Both the position numbers and the translations under genes were made by a program. This document shows positions 33,928 through 46,020 of a DNA stretch of 64,000 bases, piece after piece (within the stretch, counting starts at the first letter, position 1; each line of letters starts with the position of its first letter). The stretch spans positions 3,163,501 to 3,227,500 of the forward strand of contig CM043700.1 in the NCBI GenBank assembly GCA_023935145.1, written 5' to 3'. This DNA comes from Bretschneidera sinensis. Taxonomy: Eukaryota; Streptophyta; Magnoliopsida; Brassicales; Akaniaceae. The notes below the pieces were generated by a model. The model worked only from the letters and a program-made list of their open reading frames with translations, searched no databases and was not told where the DNA came from.

Positions 33928-36900
33928 ATGGCTGGTGGTCATGGTTGGGGTCACCACGGGCAGGTTCCGAACGAGGAAGCCCCACACCGTGATCGTAATG
34001 TTCAGGATGCGATGATTGAGGATTTATAGCGGCAAGTTACAGAGTTAACCCAGCGTCTAGCGACGCAAAATTTCGGTGATCGTGAGATTGAAGATTACGA
34101 TTTCGATTCCAGTTCCGAAAACCCACATCACAATCCTGCTCGATTCTAGGAGCACCGTGGTTGAGAAGAACATTATGGAGACCTCGGTTTCAGAGTTGAT
34201 CTGCCCGAGTTTTTTGGTATGTTATAGGCCGAGGGATTTGTTGATTGGTTGAATGAAGTGGATCGTATTTTCGAGTACAAGGAAGTCCCAGATCGTGTGA
34301 AGGTGAAACTGGTCGCCATCAAACTGAAGGGCAGAGCATCTGCGTGGTGGGAGCAATTGAGGCATTCGCGTGATTGGCAGGGCAAAGCCAAGATTACAGA
34401 TTGGGAGAAGATGAAGAAGAAGATAAAGGGTCACTTCATTCCTTTCGGTTACACTCAGACCTTGTTTCAGCGTCTTCATTCGTTGAGGCAGGGCACGAGA
34501 TCGGTGGATGATTACACGAAGGAATTCTATCAGTTGATTGCCCGTAACGATTTATCTGAGACAGAGGAGCAGATGGTGGCACGGTATTTGGGGGGATTAC
34601 GGTAGCCCCTACAGGATGTCCTCAGCCTTCACTCGCTATGGACAGTTTCAGAAGCATATCAGCGTGCACTTGCCGTGGAAAAACAGCAGAACAGGAAGCC
34701 AATGAACAGAGACGATCAAAATAATCTGCCAGTTCGCCCTCAGGAATCCCACCTTGTCCAGCAACCACCTCAAGGTAACCCTAACCCAAATATTAGATGT
34801 TTCAGATGTGGTGAACATGGGCATAAATCACCTGAGTGCAGGTAGTCTACTAGTAATAAAGGCAAAAATCTCTTGATTGAGGACGATGGGGTAGATGAAA
34901 CCGAGGAGATTGAGGAGCCTGTGTATGACGATGATGAATATGGAGATATGTTGTATGAGGATGGCCATGAGACCTTGGTCGTTCGTAAGAGTCTACTGAC
35001 CCCCAAGGGCGATTTAGGAGACGATTGGTTGAGGACCAATATTTTCGACACGACCTGTACAGTTGCTGATAAAGTCTGCAAGATGATCATAGATAGCGGT
35101 AGTTGTGAGAATGTGGTGTCTTAAGAGGCTGTCCAGAAATTGCAGTTGAAAACAGATCGTCATCCTAAGCCGTACAAATAGTCTTGGCTGAATAAAGGCA
35201 GTGAGGTAACGGTGGATAGGCGTTGCCTAGTTTCTTTTTCAATTGGTAAGAGATATTTCGATAATGCTTGGTGTGATGTTGTGTGTATGGATGCTTGTCA
35301 TGTATTGTTAGGCAGGCCTTGGCAGTATGATCGTAATGTTATTCATGATGGGCAAAAAAACACATACTCCCTTAGCATTAAAGGGAAGAAGATTGTGTTG
35401 GCACCTCGTCGGGAAGGAATCACTCCTACCCTGATTTTCAATAATACTAATCTGCTTTCGATGTCCAGGTTTTTAGCGGAGGTTGAGCATGTAGACGTGG
35501 TTTATGCTCTGCTGCCTTGTGGGAATAGTGCAGTAGATCTGAATCCAAAATTAGCAGCCGAAGTGCAGCAGCTGATGGTAGAGTTTTTTGACCTAATACC
35601 AGAGGATCTTCCTCCTGGGTTGCCACCTATGAGGGACATTTAGCACCAGATCGACCTTGTTCCAGGGTCCAGTTTGCCTAATCGACCGGTGTATTGCCAC
35701 AGCCCCAAGGAATCTGAAGAGTTGCAGCGACAGGTGGTAGAGTTGTTGGAGAGGGGCTACGTTCGTGAGAGTATGAGCCCATGCGCGGTTCCTGCCCTAC
35801 TAGTGCTGAAGAAGGATGGTTCTTAGCGTATGTGTGTTGATAGCAGAACCATCAACAGGATCACAGTGAAATACTGGTTCCCAATTCCTCGCTTGGATGA
35901 TATGTTAAACTAGCTGTTCGGTTCTAGGGTCTTCTCCAAAATTGACCTAAGGAGTGGATACCACCAGATCAGAATAAGGCCTGGAGATGAGTGAAAGACA
36001 GTGTTTAAGACGCAGCATGGGTTGTATGAGTGGATGGTCATACCTTTTGGGCTGTCTAATGCGCCCAACACATTTATGAGGTTCATGCATCAGGTTTTAC
36101 GGCCTTTCATGGGGAAGTTTGTTGTAGTTTACTTCGATGACATCCTCATTTATAATCTGACGTGGGAGTCACATTTTGAGCGCCTCCGTGTTGTTTTTAA
36201 TTTGTTGAGGATAGAGCGCCTATACGTTAATCAGAAGAAGTGTTCTTTCTTCACTACTTTTGTTACTTTTCTGGGTTTTGTTGTATCTACTGATGGTGTT
36301 CAAGCAGATCAGTCGAAGGTAGATGCGGTCTTAGAATGGCCCACACCGAGGACCTTGCACGATGTAAGAAGTTTCCATGGATTGGCTTCCTTTTACCGCC
36401 AGTTCATAAAAAATTTCAGCACTTTGATTTCTTCTATCATAGAGTGCTTTAAGGGGAGTGATTTTCAGTGGTCCGAGGAGGCAGAAACCAGCTTTCAACT
36501 GGTCAAACAGAAGATGACAGAGGAACCAGTTTTAGCACTTCCTGATTTCGAAAGGTGTTTGAGGTAAATTATGATGCATTTGGAGTGGGTATTGGTGGTG
36601 TTCTAAGTCAAGAAGGACGACCGGTAGCTTTTTTCAGTGAGAAGTTATCAGGATCAAAGAAGAATTACTCCACCTATGATATGGAATTCTATGCCATAGT
36701 TCAGTCCCTGAAACATTGGCGTCACTACCTAGTGCAGAGGGAATTTATTCTTATCACTGATTATGAGGCCCTGAAGTACATCAATGGCCAACACAAGCTG
36801 AGTAGGCAGCATGCCAAGTGGGTGGCATACTTACAGGAATTCACGTTTGCACTGAGGCACCAAGCAGAAAGTCTGAACCGTGTCGCAGATGCACTGAGCC

Positions 36901-37540
36901 GTCGTACATTACTTCTCACCACCATGAGCGCCAGAATTGTGGGATTTGAGGTCTTTTCAGATATGTATGCTGCAGATCCTTCCTTCGGGAAGATAATTCA
37001 GGAGGTAACTACTGGTCAACGACATGATTTTATTTTGCATAATGGTTATCTATTTTGTAGATTTCAGTTATGCGTTCCAGATTGTTCACTAAGGCAGCAG
37101 ATTATTAGTGAACTTCATAATGAAGATCACTTTGGGCGAGACAAGACATTGGCCTTGATTTCCTCTAACTATTAGTGGCCCAAATTGACCAGTGACGTGG
37201 CTCATCATGTAGAGCGTTGTTATGTGTACCAGCGGTCCAAGGGAGTTCTCACTAATGCGGGTCTGTACACACCCTTACCTATACCTGAAGCCCCTTGGTT
37301 CGATGTTAGTATGAACTTTGTGTTGGGCTTACCCCGTACCCAACGAGGCTTGGATTCTATTTTGGTTGTGGTTGACAGATTTTCCAAGATGGCCCATTTC
37401 ATACCTTATAGGAAGACAATGGATGCTATCAGGATCGCTCATCTTTACTTCAAGGAGATTGTGCGTTTGCATGGTGTTCCCCGATCCATCACTTCAGATC
37501 GTGACACCAAGTTCATGAGTTAGTTCTGGAAGAGTTTATT
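33928..37540 (+). pseudogene. gag-pol of G2 with many nonsense changes
   Basis: gag domain with [18 protein letters not shown] (34240-34590), zinc knuckle CFRCGEHGHKSPEC near 34800, protease IIDSGSCENVVS near 35087-35122, RT with CVDSRTINRIT and the YFDD active-site motif at 36130-36141, RNase H with [12 protein letters not shown] and NYDAFGVGIGGVLSQEG (the shift near 36550 moves between frames), then integrase [14 protein letters not shown] and [12 protein letters not shown], ending before the third acidic residue. At least ten stops interrupt it, most at positions where G1 or codon context shows a CAG or TGG codon, fitting C-to-T change on one or other strand. Confidence 0.85.
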
Positions 37541-38850
37541 AAGGTTAGATTTCGACGGAAACATACAAACAGGTGTTTAGTAGAGACAATTGTAAGAGTA
37601 TTGAAAAAGAAAATTCTTTATGTATTTAGTAGAAAAGATGAAAAATAAATAAGAAATAAGAAAAGTACAAAAAGGTTTTGCTTGTTTAATTTTTTGCTTT
37701 CCAATTCTCTCAATCGGGAACAAATGACAATAATAACTTGGAGAGCAATAAAAAAATAGTAATAACTTGAAGAGCAAAAGCCGAAGAAAAGGTAATTAAT
37801 CCACATATTGTCTCTATTTTCACATTTCTGTCATATTAATCAACGGGAAAAAAATTATTTTCTTTCTCTCTTTCTTCTTTCCTCTTATCTTTCTTCATTT
37901 AATTGAAGGAATCTCCAAATAATTCCATTTGGCCTTGCAGGAAACGGTTTCTAGTTTATAATCCAGCAATTGTCTTTATTCTCACATTTCTTTCTCATTA
38001 ATCATCAGAAAAATGTTTTCCTCCTCTTCTTTTTTCTTCCTTCTATTTTTTCTCGTTTAATTGGAGGAATCTCCCAATAGAGACCGGTTTCGCCTAGCAT
38101 GAGAGACAACTTCTATTTTATTTGAAACGGTTTATGCTAAACAACAATAGTGTAGCTATAAACTGTTTAGTGTTTAGTAAAATAACAGTGATCAAAATTA
38201 AACAAATTTTGTTTTTAATTTATATCAGTTTCCAAGAAATAGAAACTATTTCATAATTTTTTTGGTGTTTGATCTAGTTTCTATTTATAAAAAACAAAAA
38301 TACTTCCAATAAAGTATTTTTGTGTAAGGTTAAGTAATTTAATTTATAAATAAATTATTGTTTAACAATTAATATAATAAATATTTTTTATTCAAGTAAT
38401 TTATTATTTAATAAGTAAAATATTTATTTAAAATTTAAAATTTAAAATTATAATTAAATAATTATTGATTGCAATAAATCATTTTAAAAGAATTTCCGAA
38501 TTTATCTAGTCCTGCACTCAATTATTCTTAGATTGATGACTTTATATTTGGTTTTTTTCTATATTCATTGCGAGCCTGTTACTTTTTTTTATTAAGTAAA
38601 AGGAGTTTTTAATCTTCTACTTACTAATTTTTTATGTAGGACGACAAGTAGTTATTCGCAATACACGATACGTACTACTTTAAACACTGAATTAATAAGC
38701 AATAAAGAGAAAATCAAATCTGAAACAAAAAAAAAAAAAAAAAAAAGATAAAATCAAATCTTCTCAATGGTATACTACATCCTTGAACTGTCCTTTTACA
38801 GAATAGTCATTACAATAGAAAGGGGATGTGTTACATAACGACAGATATAC
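37541..38850. other. Spacer between GDSL 1 and ankyrin copy B
   Basis: Shared nearly base for base with 55550-56871. Contains two GGAATCTCC-type repeats (37905-38075) and a palindromic AAACGGTTTATG region (38100-38300) of MITE character. No gene. Confidence 0.6.
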
Positions 38851-39641
38851 TTACAACCAACGTTTCATTTTCCTATTAAAGAGTCTTGATCGATATGTGG
38901 AAATGAACATCTCATGAAGGAGGGGATATTGCAATAATATGAACAAAGTGACTGGGATGCTAGCGAGCAACATTATTGGAAGGACAATCCATAATCTTCC
39001 AGGTAGCATAATAACAATGGCACTAGAAAAGGCTAACATCATGGCTGCAATAGAGAGGAAAAGTGTAGAAAGGCCTATCATCATCTTGGTTGGCAAGGAT
39101 TTGAGGAAATCTCCTTCTGCGTAGCGTGATGTGAGGATTCCTAGAAACATCAATACAGAAGTGGTGGAAGCAAAGAGAGAAATCGCATCCGATACTATAA
39201 AAATAGTAAACATTTTCGTATCTATGAAGGTAGGGAGGCCGGTTTGATCGTTACCACCAGGAACAGTAAAGGTTGCAGCAAACATTATGGTAATAATAAG
39301 AGTTCCTACAACTGAACAAGAAGTTGCTGTATTCTTCATCCATTCCTCTCCTTGTTTCAACAAGTCCTTATGTGCTTCACTAAACACTTGGCAAGGAGTT
39401 TGGTAAGCATCATTGAACCGCCCTTTTACGCTATCAGGTTGAATGCTCTTCACCTCCTAAATTCATTTAAACCAAGGAACCAATATATATTTCATCTAAT
39501 TTTTAATCTCTTTGCACTCAGAAAAAAATTAAAGACCAAAATACCTTCTGTTTTAGGGAATAATAAGGGGCAACCTTATCTAAATTAATTTGCGTCTAAT
39601 GCTAATTAACTTGTTCTTTTAAGTGTGGTAAGTTAGCATTT

Positions 39642-39657
39642 CCCCCCCCCCCCCCCA

Positions 39658-39726
<69 letters not shown>

Positions 39727-39747
39727 GAGAGAGAGAGAGAGAGAGGA
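39642..39747. repeat. Compound microsatellite in copy B, with poly-C
   Basis: About 15 consecutive C, then CA, TA and GA repeats, in the same intron position as 15950-16059. The C run is absent in A and C. Confidence 0.95.
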
Positions 39748-40234
39748 AAATGATCACCTTAAACCATTGTAGTTCTCTTTGCATTTGCAGAGCTGCACCG
39801 GAGATGCGACAAAGCTGAGTGACAGGTGCTAACATTCCTGCCAAATGCGACATATTATTACCGAAGGCATTACACGAAGCAACCATTGCATCCTTCACTG
39901 CATGAAGCCCGTATATGAGGTTGAAAATCTTTTCTTGACGATACATAATTGCCAAATGAAAAATGTTTCTTGAATCTCCGTCAAAGATCCACAGTAGATC
40001 ACAATTAGCTTTGAGAATCTCAACAACAAACCAAACGTTGCCGTGCTTAACAGATTCAAAGATCGCCTCATGTACTTCACCTTCGGAGCGCTGTGAGGCA
40101 TTTAAAGTTGATACGTGTTTACTTATGCAACGTACAACCTCAAGAGCATAAACATGAGTCCAGTTTTTATCATATAATTGCTTGATCCCTTCGCAATCAA
40201 AAGAAGAAATTGTGAGTTAAATATCATGATCACG

Positions 40235-40545
40235 TATTTACCAAATTTCCTCTCATGCGTGAGTTATATACCAAATTTCCCCTTGAATAGAACTACCAGT
40301 CACTCGATCAATAAGAGAAGTCAAACCAAACTCAATCATGAGAGTCCTCACGGGACAGACAACCGTGGACACAAAAGCTTTTCATTCATAGGTTTGATAT
40401 ACATAGATAGATACCAATATGACTCAAAAACTTAAAATCATGAGTTTTTGGCCCAAACAATGCATATAATTCACTCTTATTTTTTTATTTATTTTTTATA
40501 CGAGATAACTCGCATATGAATATCCTAACCTAATGGAAGATTACT
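40235..40545 (-). mobile_element. TRIM-like remnant in copy B
   Basis: Only one terminal copy and the spacer of the element at 17345-17750 remain; the join to exon-6 flanking sequence near 40240 marks the deletion that removed exons 4 and 5. Confidence 0.45.
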
Positions 40546-40821
40546 TCTTGAAAGCTATATAGACTAAATATTTTGATTTGAAGAAGATCATTTTTTTTTA
40601 TTTTATAAAGCCTCGTTGAAGTGGAGGGAGTTTGATAGAGATCCCTACCAAGTCATTTGTTCTTCGATCCAAAAACCCATCAAGTCCAATCAAGTCATTT
40701 ATCTATGTCAAGAACTCAAAAAATAAAACAGTCTTCATACACTAATTAAAAATAAATAAATAAAAGGAGTGATACTCACCATTCTTGATCCAACGTTGCC
40801 AAAATGAGATTTGACTGCTAC

Positions 40822-43150
40822 CCAATATACCCATAGTTTTCAATGGGTTTGGTCTCCATCTGACGGAGCCTATGGTGGATTGATTTGTATTTGATCAAAA
40901 GATTTTATCAAGCTAGAAGGAGTAATACCAAGATAGAGGTACATTTTTTTTTGGTAGTTTGGCTAAGGATAATTTCAAGTGTGTATTTGTCAATTTATAT
41001 GCTCCTAACTAGAATTAAGTAGTTCTATCAAGCTCTCTATCTGATCATGAGCCAATCTGATTGGGATCAAATGTTAAATATTGGGGCTCTAAGGCCTTTT
41101 AGATGTCCTAATTTTCATATTCTTAGTCTGGGATAATAGTTACCATTGTCTCTCTTAGTTAGGAATCTCATTAGTCCTTTTTAAACAAAAAAAAAAGAAT
41201 CTCATTTAGTCAATAATTAGTATTTTTTTTAACATTCACGTTATAAATGTCAACGGTGATTAACGAAGATTTTTGTCATATTCCAAATAATAATAACTGA
41301 AAATGACTTCAAAACTTACCCAAGTTGACTCGATAACAGACTATCAATTCATGTGGGATGATATCTAATTATTGGATTTTTTAAATATTTAATTGCGATA
41401 GTTGTAGTTGGCAGATTCAAACATAAGAAATTAAGAAATTATGAGTCTACTCAGTTAAATTTCAATTTACATATATTCTAAGGCAGAGAGAATTGAAATT
41501 GAGATTTTTTTTTATTTTTTATTTTTTTGGTAGAGAAGATCATGTGGTTATCAATTGAATTATACTCCAATTAATAATGCTTCTTTTGATAACTTAATTG
41601 TGAAAAAAAAACAATAATCAAAACAATAAACTCCGACATTTCCTAAATTAATTTCTAATTTCTAATCCCAATTTTGTATGTTTTTCAAAAAAGAAGAATA
41701 TTTATCCCTGAATGATTATCCTAGTGAAAGAAATCATACAAAATCAAGTCCCGTTTCGAAATTAGAGCACAACATGATCGATAGAGAAGAAAAGTCAAAG
41801 GAAAAAAAAAGAAGGGAATGGAAAAAAAAATAAGAATATTGATATTTGCAATCACGTATTTAGTAAAGATGATAGAAAAATGAGAGGAAATAATAAAATA
41901 ACAAAAAATAGAGTTTATTTAACTTTCACTTTTTAATTATTCTAATTTGGAGAGATTGTAATTTGTTCACATGAGAAGAAAATATCAATCATCACATTTT
42001 TCTTATTTTTTTTTACTCTAAAAGTTTTAAAAAAATAAAAAATAACATTCGAGTGAAAAATTCGTAAAAATTATTAGATGATCTCCAAATGGTCTATAAA
42101 ACTTATCAAGCGTCAAAATAAGTCAATCTCTCATAAATGAGTAAAAACAAACGGTGGAGTTTTTAAAAGCCCACCCTATACTAACAAGACAATTAAAGCA
42201 CAAAATTTGTATACATGTGTTTTAGCCTTAACAAATATTGATATTTTCCATCATGTTTTTGGTGAAGATAATAAAAAAGTGAGAGGAAATAATAAAATAA
42301 CAAAAAATAAAGCTTATTTAACTTTCACTTTCCAATTATTCTAATTTGGAGAGATTGTGATTTGTTCACGTGGAAAGAAAATATCAATTATTACACTTTT
42401 TTCTTTATCTTTTTACTATAAAAGTTTAAAAACAATAAAAAATAATATTCGAGTAAAAAATTCATAAAAATTATTGAATGATCTCCAAATGGTTTATAAA
42501 ATTTATCGGACATCAAAATCAATTACTCTCGCATCCGAATGAATACAGATAAATGATGGAGTTTTTAAAAACCCAGCTATACTAATAATGCAAAACACAA
42601 AATTAACTACTTACGGAGATAGAAGAGATCAGCCTATTTCCCCAAGCTGCACGCGCTAAATTATTCTGTAAGCATGAAAAGCTGCTAAGCAGCGTACAAA
42701 CTCAAGCTTAAAGATTTTGATTGTGCTTTCTTTTAGAGTCGGAGAAATCCATCCCACTCTTTCAAAATATGTATTAACTGGAAATGCATTGGTTATGTCT
42801 TAATTTAATTAGCTGCTACGTAACCGTAATATTCGTGAAAGACACCATAACTATAGTTAAAACAGAGTATAAACTGAATCATGGATTTGACAATAATATC
42901 ATTTTTATATATAAAATGATTAGCTAGAGTTGGTATAATATCCATCTCAACCATTTCTTTTTTTTTCCCCTCTCCCCTTTAGTGGAAACTCTCTCTAACT
43001 GGTCAATACAAATTAAAAATGCTCGTCTACTGGCAGAAACGAACTAAATTCCCATTAAAAACCTTTTGTGGAAGTAAACGCAAATAAAAGAATAGGTTCA
43101 ACAAATTAGACTTTTTAAAGATTTTTATAACATTCGCTTATGTCTTTTTT
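40822..43150 (+). repeat. Second copy of LINE end and spacer (unit 2)
   Basis: Colinear with 27262-29170. Begins with CCCAATATACCC, the last bases of the MITE end, followed by the LINE endonuclease piece to about 41040 and non-coding spacer. Differs from unit 1 by small indels and a tandem duplication. Confidence 0.8.
41838..42560. repeat. 400-bp tandem duplication in unit-2 spacer
   Basis: Sequence starting at 41838 (GATATTTGCAATCACG) recurs from about 42238 (GATATTTTCCATCATG) and stays similar for over 300 bp. Unit 1 has one copy (about 28280-28620). Confidence 0.7.
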
Positions 43151-43171
43151 CTTTTTTTTCCTTTTTTGGTC

Positions 43172-43640
43172 TGCTGGAGTGGGCAAGTCCACTAGACAAA
43201 AGAAAACCTGGGCCAAGAGACCCCTAAATAATCATCCCTGATGAGAAGACAAAGATCCAAAGGGAGCTGAGGATGGACGGTCAAGCCCCAAGGAAAGGAC
43301 ATAGCCAGTCGACGCAATTATTGGCCTCTCTGTTGATTGCTGGATGCAAGCTCGAACAATAGAAAACTCAGTGTGGGAGGGCAACGCTCCATGAATAACC
43401 ATAGACACTGCAAAATGAGAATCATATTCACATTGGAGTTTCGTGTAAATGTATAAAGTCATGTAAATATAAATATAGGGACACTGCTGTAATTACTCAT
43501 GTAATTTTTCTCTATAAATATGATGTTCTACTGTTGTAGTCATTCAAACAATCAGTAAACCCTAAATCTTTTCTTCTACATGGTATCAGAACAGCAAGAT
43601 CCTAAACCCTAAAGCCATGGAAAACAGCTCTACTGCACCT
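43172..43640 (+). mobile_element. Copia 5' LTR end with primer site and gag start
   Basis: LTR-like sequence from about 43172 (TGCTGGAGTGGGC) to 43580 (TTCTACA), with a TATAAATATG box at 43514, then TGGTATCAGAAC (43581-43592), one mismatch from the methionine-tRNA site, then an ATG at 43617. It breaks off about 20 bp later into sequence shared with unit 1 at 29210. Absent from unit 1. No 3' LTR seen. Confidence 0.6.
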
Positions 43641-44473
43641 CTCTCCTATAACTCTCTCTTCTCTGATTTAGTCAAGATTCCCACATCTTAATTTGCACCA
43701 CTCTACCACACCTCTCTTGCTGCCGCTATACAAAACCCTAATTTCTCTCTTCAAGCCACCGCCACAAACACCGACCTCTCTCTACATGTTGCCATCGCAA
43801 AACACTAGCCTCCCTCTTCACGCTGTCGTAGCAAACCCTAGCCTTCTTCTCCCTCTCCAAACTGCCACCGCAAGCCCTAATTTGTCTCCACTTGTAATTG
43901 CAAACCCTAGCCTCATCCTTGGTCTTTAGCATATACACCATAGTTTTTCTTGAGTAGTCATCAATAAAAGTAAACATATACTTGGCATCACCCGTAGTGG
44001 AACACGCGAGGGTCCTCAAAGATCAAAGTGAATAAAATCCACATTATCCTTGGTTTTGTGAATTGCTGTATTGAAACTAACTCTCTTCTGCTTGCCAAAA
44101 ACACAGTGATCACAAAATTCCGTTTTTCCTGTATTTTGTGCACAAAGTAAACCTCTTTTGCTCAACAAATTTAATCCCTTTTCACTCATGTGACCTAATC
44201 CCGTATGCCACAATTTTGTAACCTCAGAATCTGACATAGTGGAAGCAGTTGTTGAACCAGTAATAGTAGTACGCTGCAGAACATACAAATTTGGTGACGT
44301 TATCTTGAGCACCTCTACTAACTTTTATAACTCCACCTTCAGATGAATACTTGTACCATTTGACATCAAGAGTACTAAGAGAAATTAAATTCTTATTGAA
44401 GGCAGGAATACGTCTAACTTCTGTCAAGATCCTTATTACATTGCCATGCATTCTGATCTGAATAGTTCTTATG
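43641..44473 (-). pseudogene. Copia fragment, unit 2, part 1
   Basis: Second copy of 29247-30060: GAG-pre-integrase ([36 protein letters not shown]) and integrase start (FTFIDDYSRKTMVYMLKTKD). Cut at 44473 by the Athila-like element; the other part is at 52853-53200. Confidence 0.7.
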
Positions 44474-45742
44474 ATAGTCATATTTAAGCCCCTTAATTTA
44501 CACTTATTAGACTCTTTACTGATCTATTTTAGTAGATTATACTTCACTTTTTTGTTTTATGTGTTTTTCACAGGTTTTGGACAAAAAGATAACAAAATGG
44601 AGCTTTTAGAAGCAAAAAAGTGAAGTTCTGGCCTCCAGCAAGGTGCACTTAAGCGCACCCCCCTTGAGTTCGAGCGCACAAGCACATGAGCGCACTTGAA
44701 GAAGGCTTGAGCGCACATATGTGATCGAGTGCATACCGCATATGCTCTAGTGCAATTACTCCAGAGGCGGTAGAGCCAGAATTGGAAAGATGTCTTCCGA
44801 CTCCAAAACGGAATTAGGGTTTTGTGACGCCATGAAGACCCTATAAATAGCTCTGTAAAAACACATAACACACACCTTTTGTTCTAGACTCAAAGTAGAG
44901 AGTTTAGGAGAAGAATTTACGACTCGTCTCCCGAGTCCTCTTTGGTTTTAGTTTTCTGTTTTTATGTTTAGCATGTTTACTCTACTTAGCATGTGTAACT
45001 AAACTCCTATAGGGCTTGATTGAAGCCCTAGTTATGCTTTACCACACACCATTTATTCATTGACTATCTTTGCTATAGCCTTGTTATAGTATTTAACTTG
45101 ATTAATACTTGTTTATGTTTACATTCCTCATATGTATGTGCCTGATCAACGTATGCATGTGGTATGGATAGGTTAGTCGAATCAATTTGGATGACCGAGT
45201 CCTGGGTTTGACATTAGTAACAAGGGATATCCACACCGGATTCCCGGGTTAATCAACATGGGAAACCGGGAGCAGACCAAGCCCTAGGTCCCATGTGGTT
45301 GCTGATCTCCACAGCCCTCATGCTCTCTTAAAGAATAACTCAGTATACACCCATGCTGAATCCCTTAAAGAGAGAAAAGAGTTAAAGTATACACCATGCT
45401 TAACTCGTTGCATAGGGAGATCAATAGCCTAAGGTGTGGGCCAAGCCCTTAGGTTGGCAACCATTAGATATTCATGATAAGGTTAGAGCATTGAAACCTT
45501 AGTAAGTGGGAAAGTATAATTAGTGGTGGATATCATACCCCTATGTTCTCATTATTGTTATTCGCTCACTATCAACTATTATTTCTCTTTTAACTTAAAG
45601 AAATTAGTTCTAGATAAAAATTCACCAATTCCTGTGGAAATGATCTCGCACTTGCACACTATGCTACCACAGACCTTGTGCACTTGCAAGTAAAACTAGA
45701 ACGATTATTTGCCTAATTATTTAAGTAAATAAACGTCCAACA
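44474..45742 (+). repeat. 5' LTR of Athila-like element
   Basis: About 1.27 kb, ending AACGTCCAACA. Compared with 51571-52852 it lacks TGTGATAAATGCTTAA at the start. Contains the TCGA motif cluster at 44641-44760 and a CTATAAATAG box at 44850. Confidence 0.85.
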
Positions 45743-45748
45743 AGTTTT

Positions 45749-45766
45749 TGGCACCGTTGCCGGGGA
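45749..45766 (+). other. Primer binding site (tRNA-Asp type)
   Basis: TGGCACCGTTGCCGGGGA, one base from the TGGCGCCGTTGCCGGGGA site usual in Athila/Tat elements. Confidence 0.85.
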
Positions 45767-46020
45767 TTGCGCTAAATTTCTTTTGGAATTAAATTCTCAT
45801 TTAGTTACCATTATTTTTTATTTTATTTTGTTTTTATTGTATTTTTTCATTTCACTAAAAACCCTAATCAATTCCTTTTTCTCTGTTTCAAGCACCCCAA
45901 GAAGCTTTCTGTGCCACTTGCGATCGAGCGTAAACCCTTGTGCGATCGAGCGCAATTGAGGCAGGGAGTCATCCGAGCAGCAGTGTTTGACTGCTGCACT
46001 CACACATCATTCACCGATTC

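Larger units (their letters stand above)
33426..37540 (+). mobile_element. Ty3/gypsy element G2, 3'-truncated
   Basis: 5' LTR 33426-33877, primer site TGGTATCAGAGC at 33880-33891, then gag, protease, RT, RNase H and most of integrase up to about 37540. The 3' LTR is absent. The sequence returns to unit spacer at AAGGTTAGA (37541), matching 55550. Compared with unit 2 about 60 bp of GDSL exon/intron is also missing. Same family as G1, and it shows the pol regions lost from G1. Confidence 0.85.
38851..40821 (-). pseudogene. Ankyrin/PGG copy B, truncated
   Basis: Keeps exon 7 (39456-38851, full PGG domain with four helices) and exon 6 (40188-39758, ankyrin part). Exons 4 and 5 are deleted at about 40240. 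Only 42 nt of exon 3 remain (40821-40780). The rest of the gene, from mid exon 3 to the promoter, is replaced at 40821 by the end of the MITE and LINE sequence found at 27260 in unit 1. The retained exons have no stop, and the PGG protein differs from copy A by about six residues, so decay is recent or the tail is still under some constraint. No start or promoter is evident. Confidence 0.85.
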
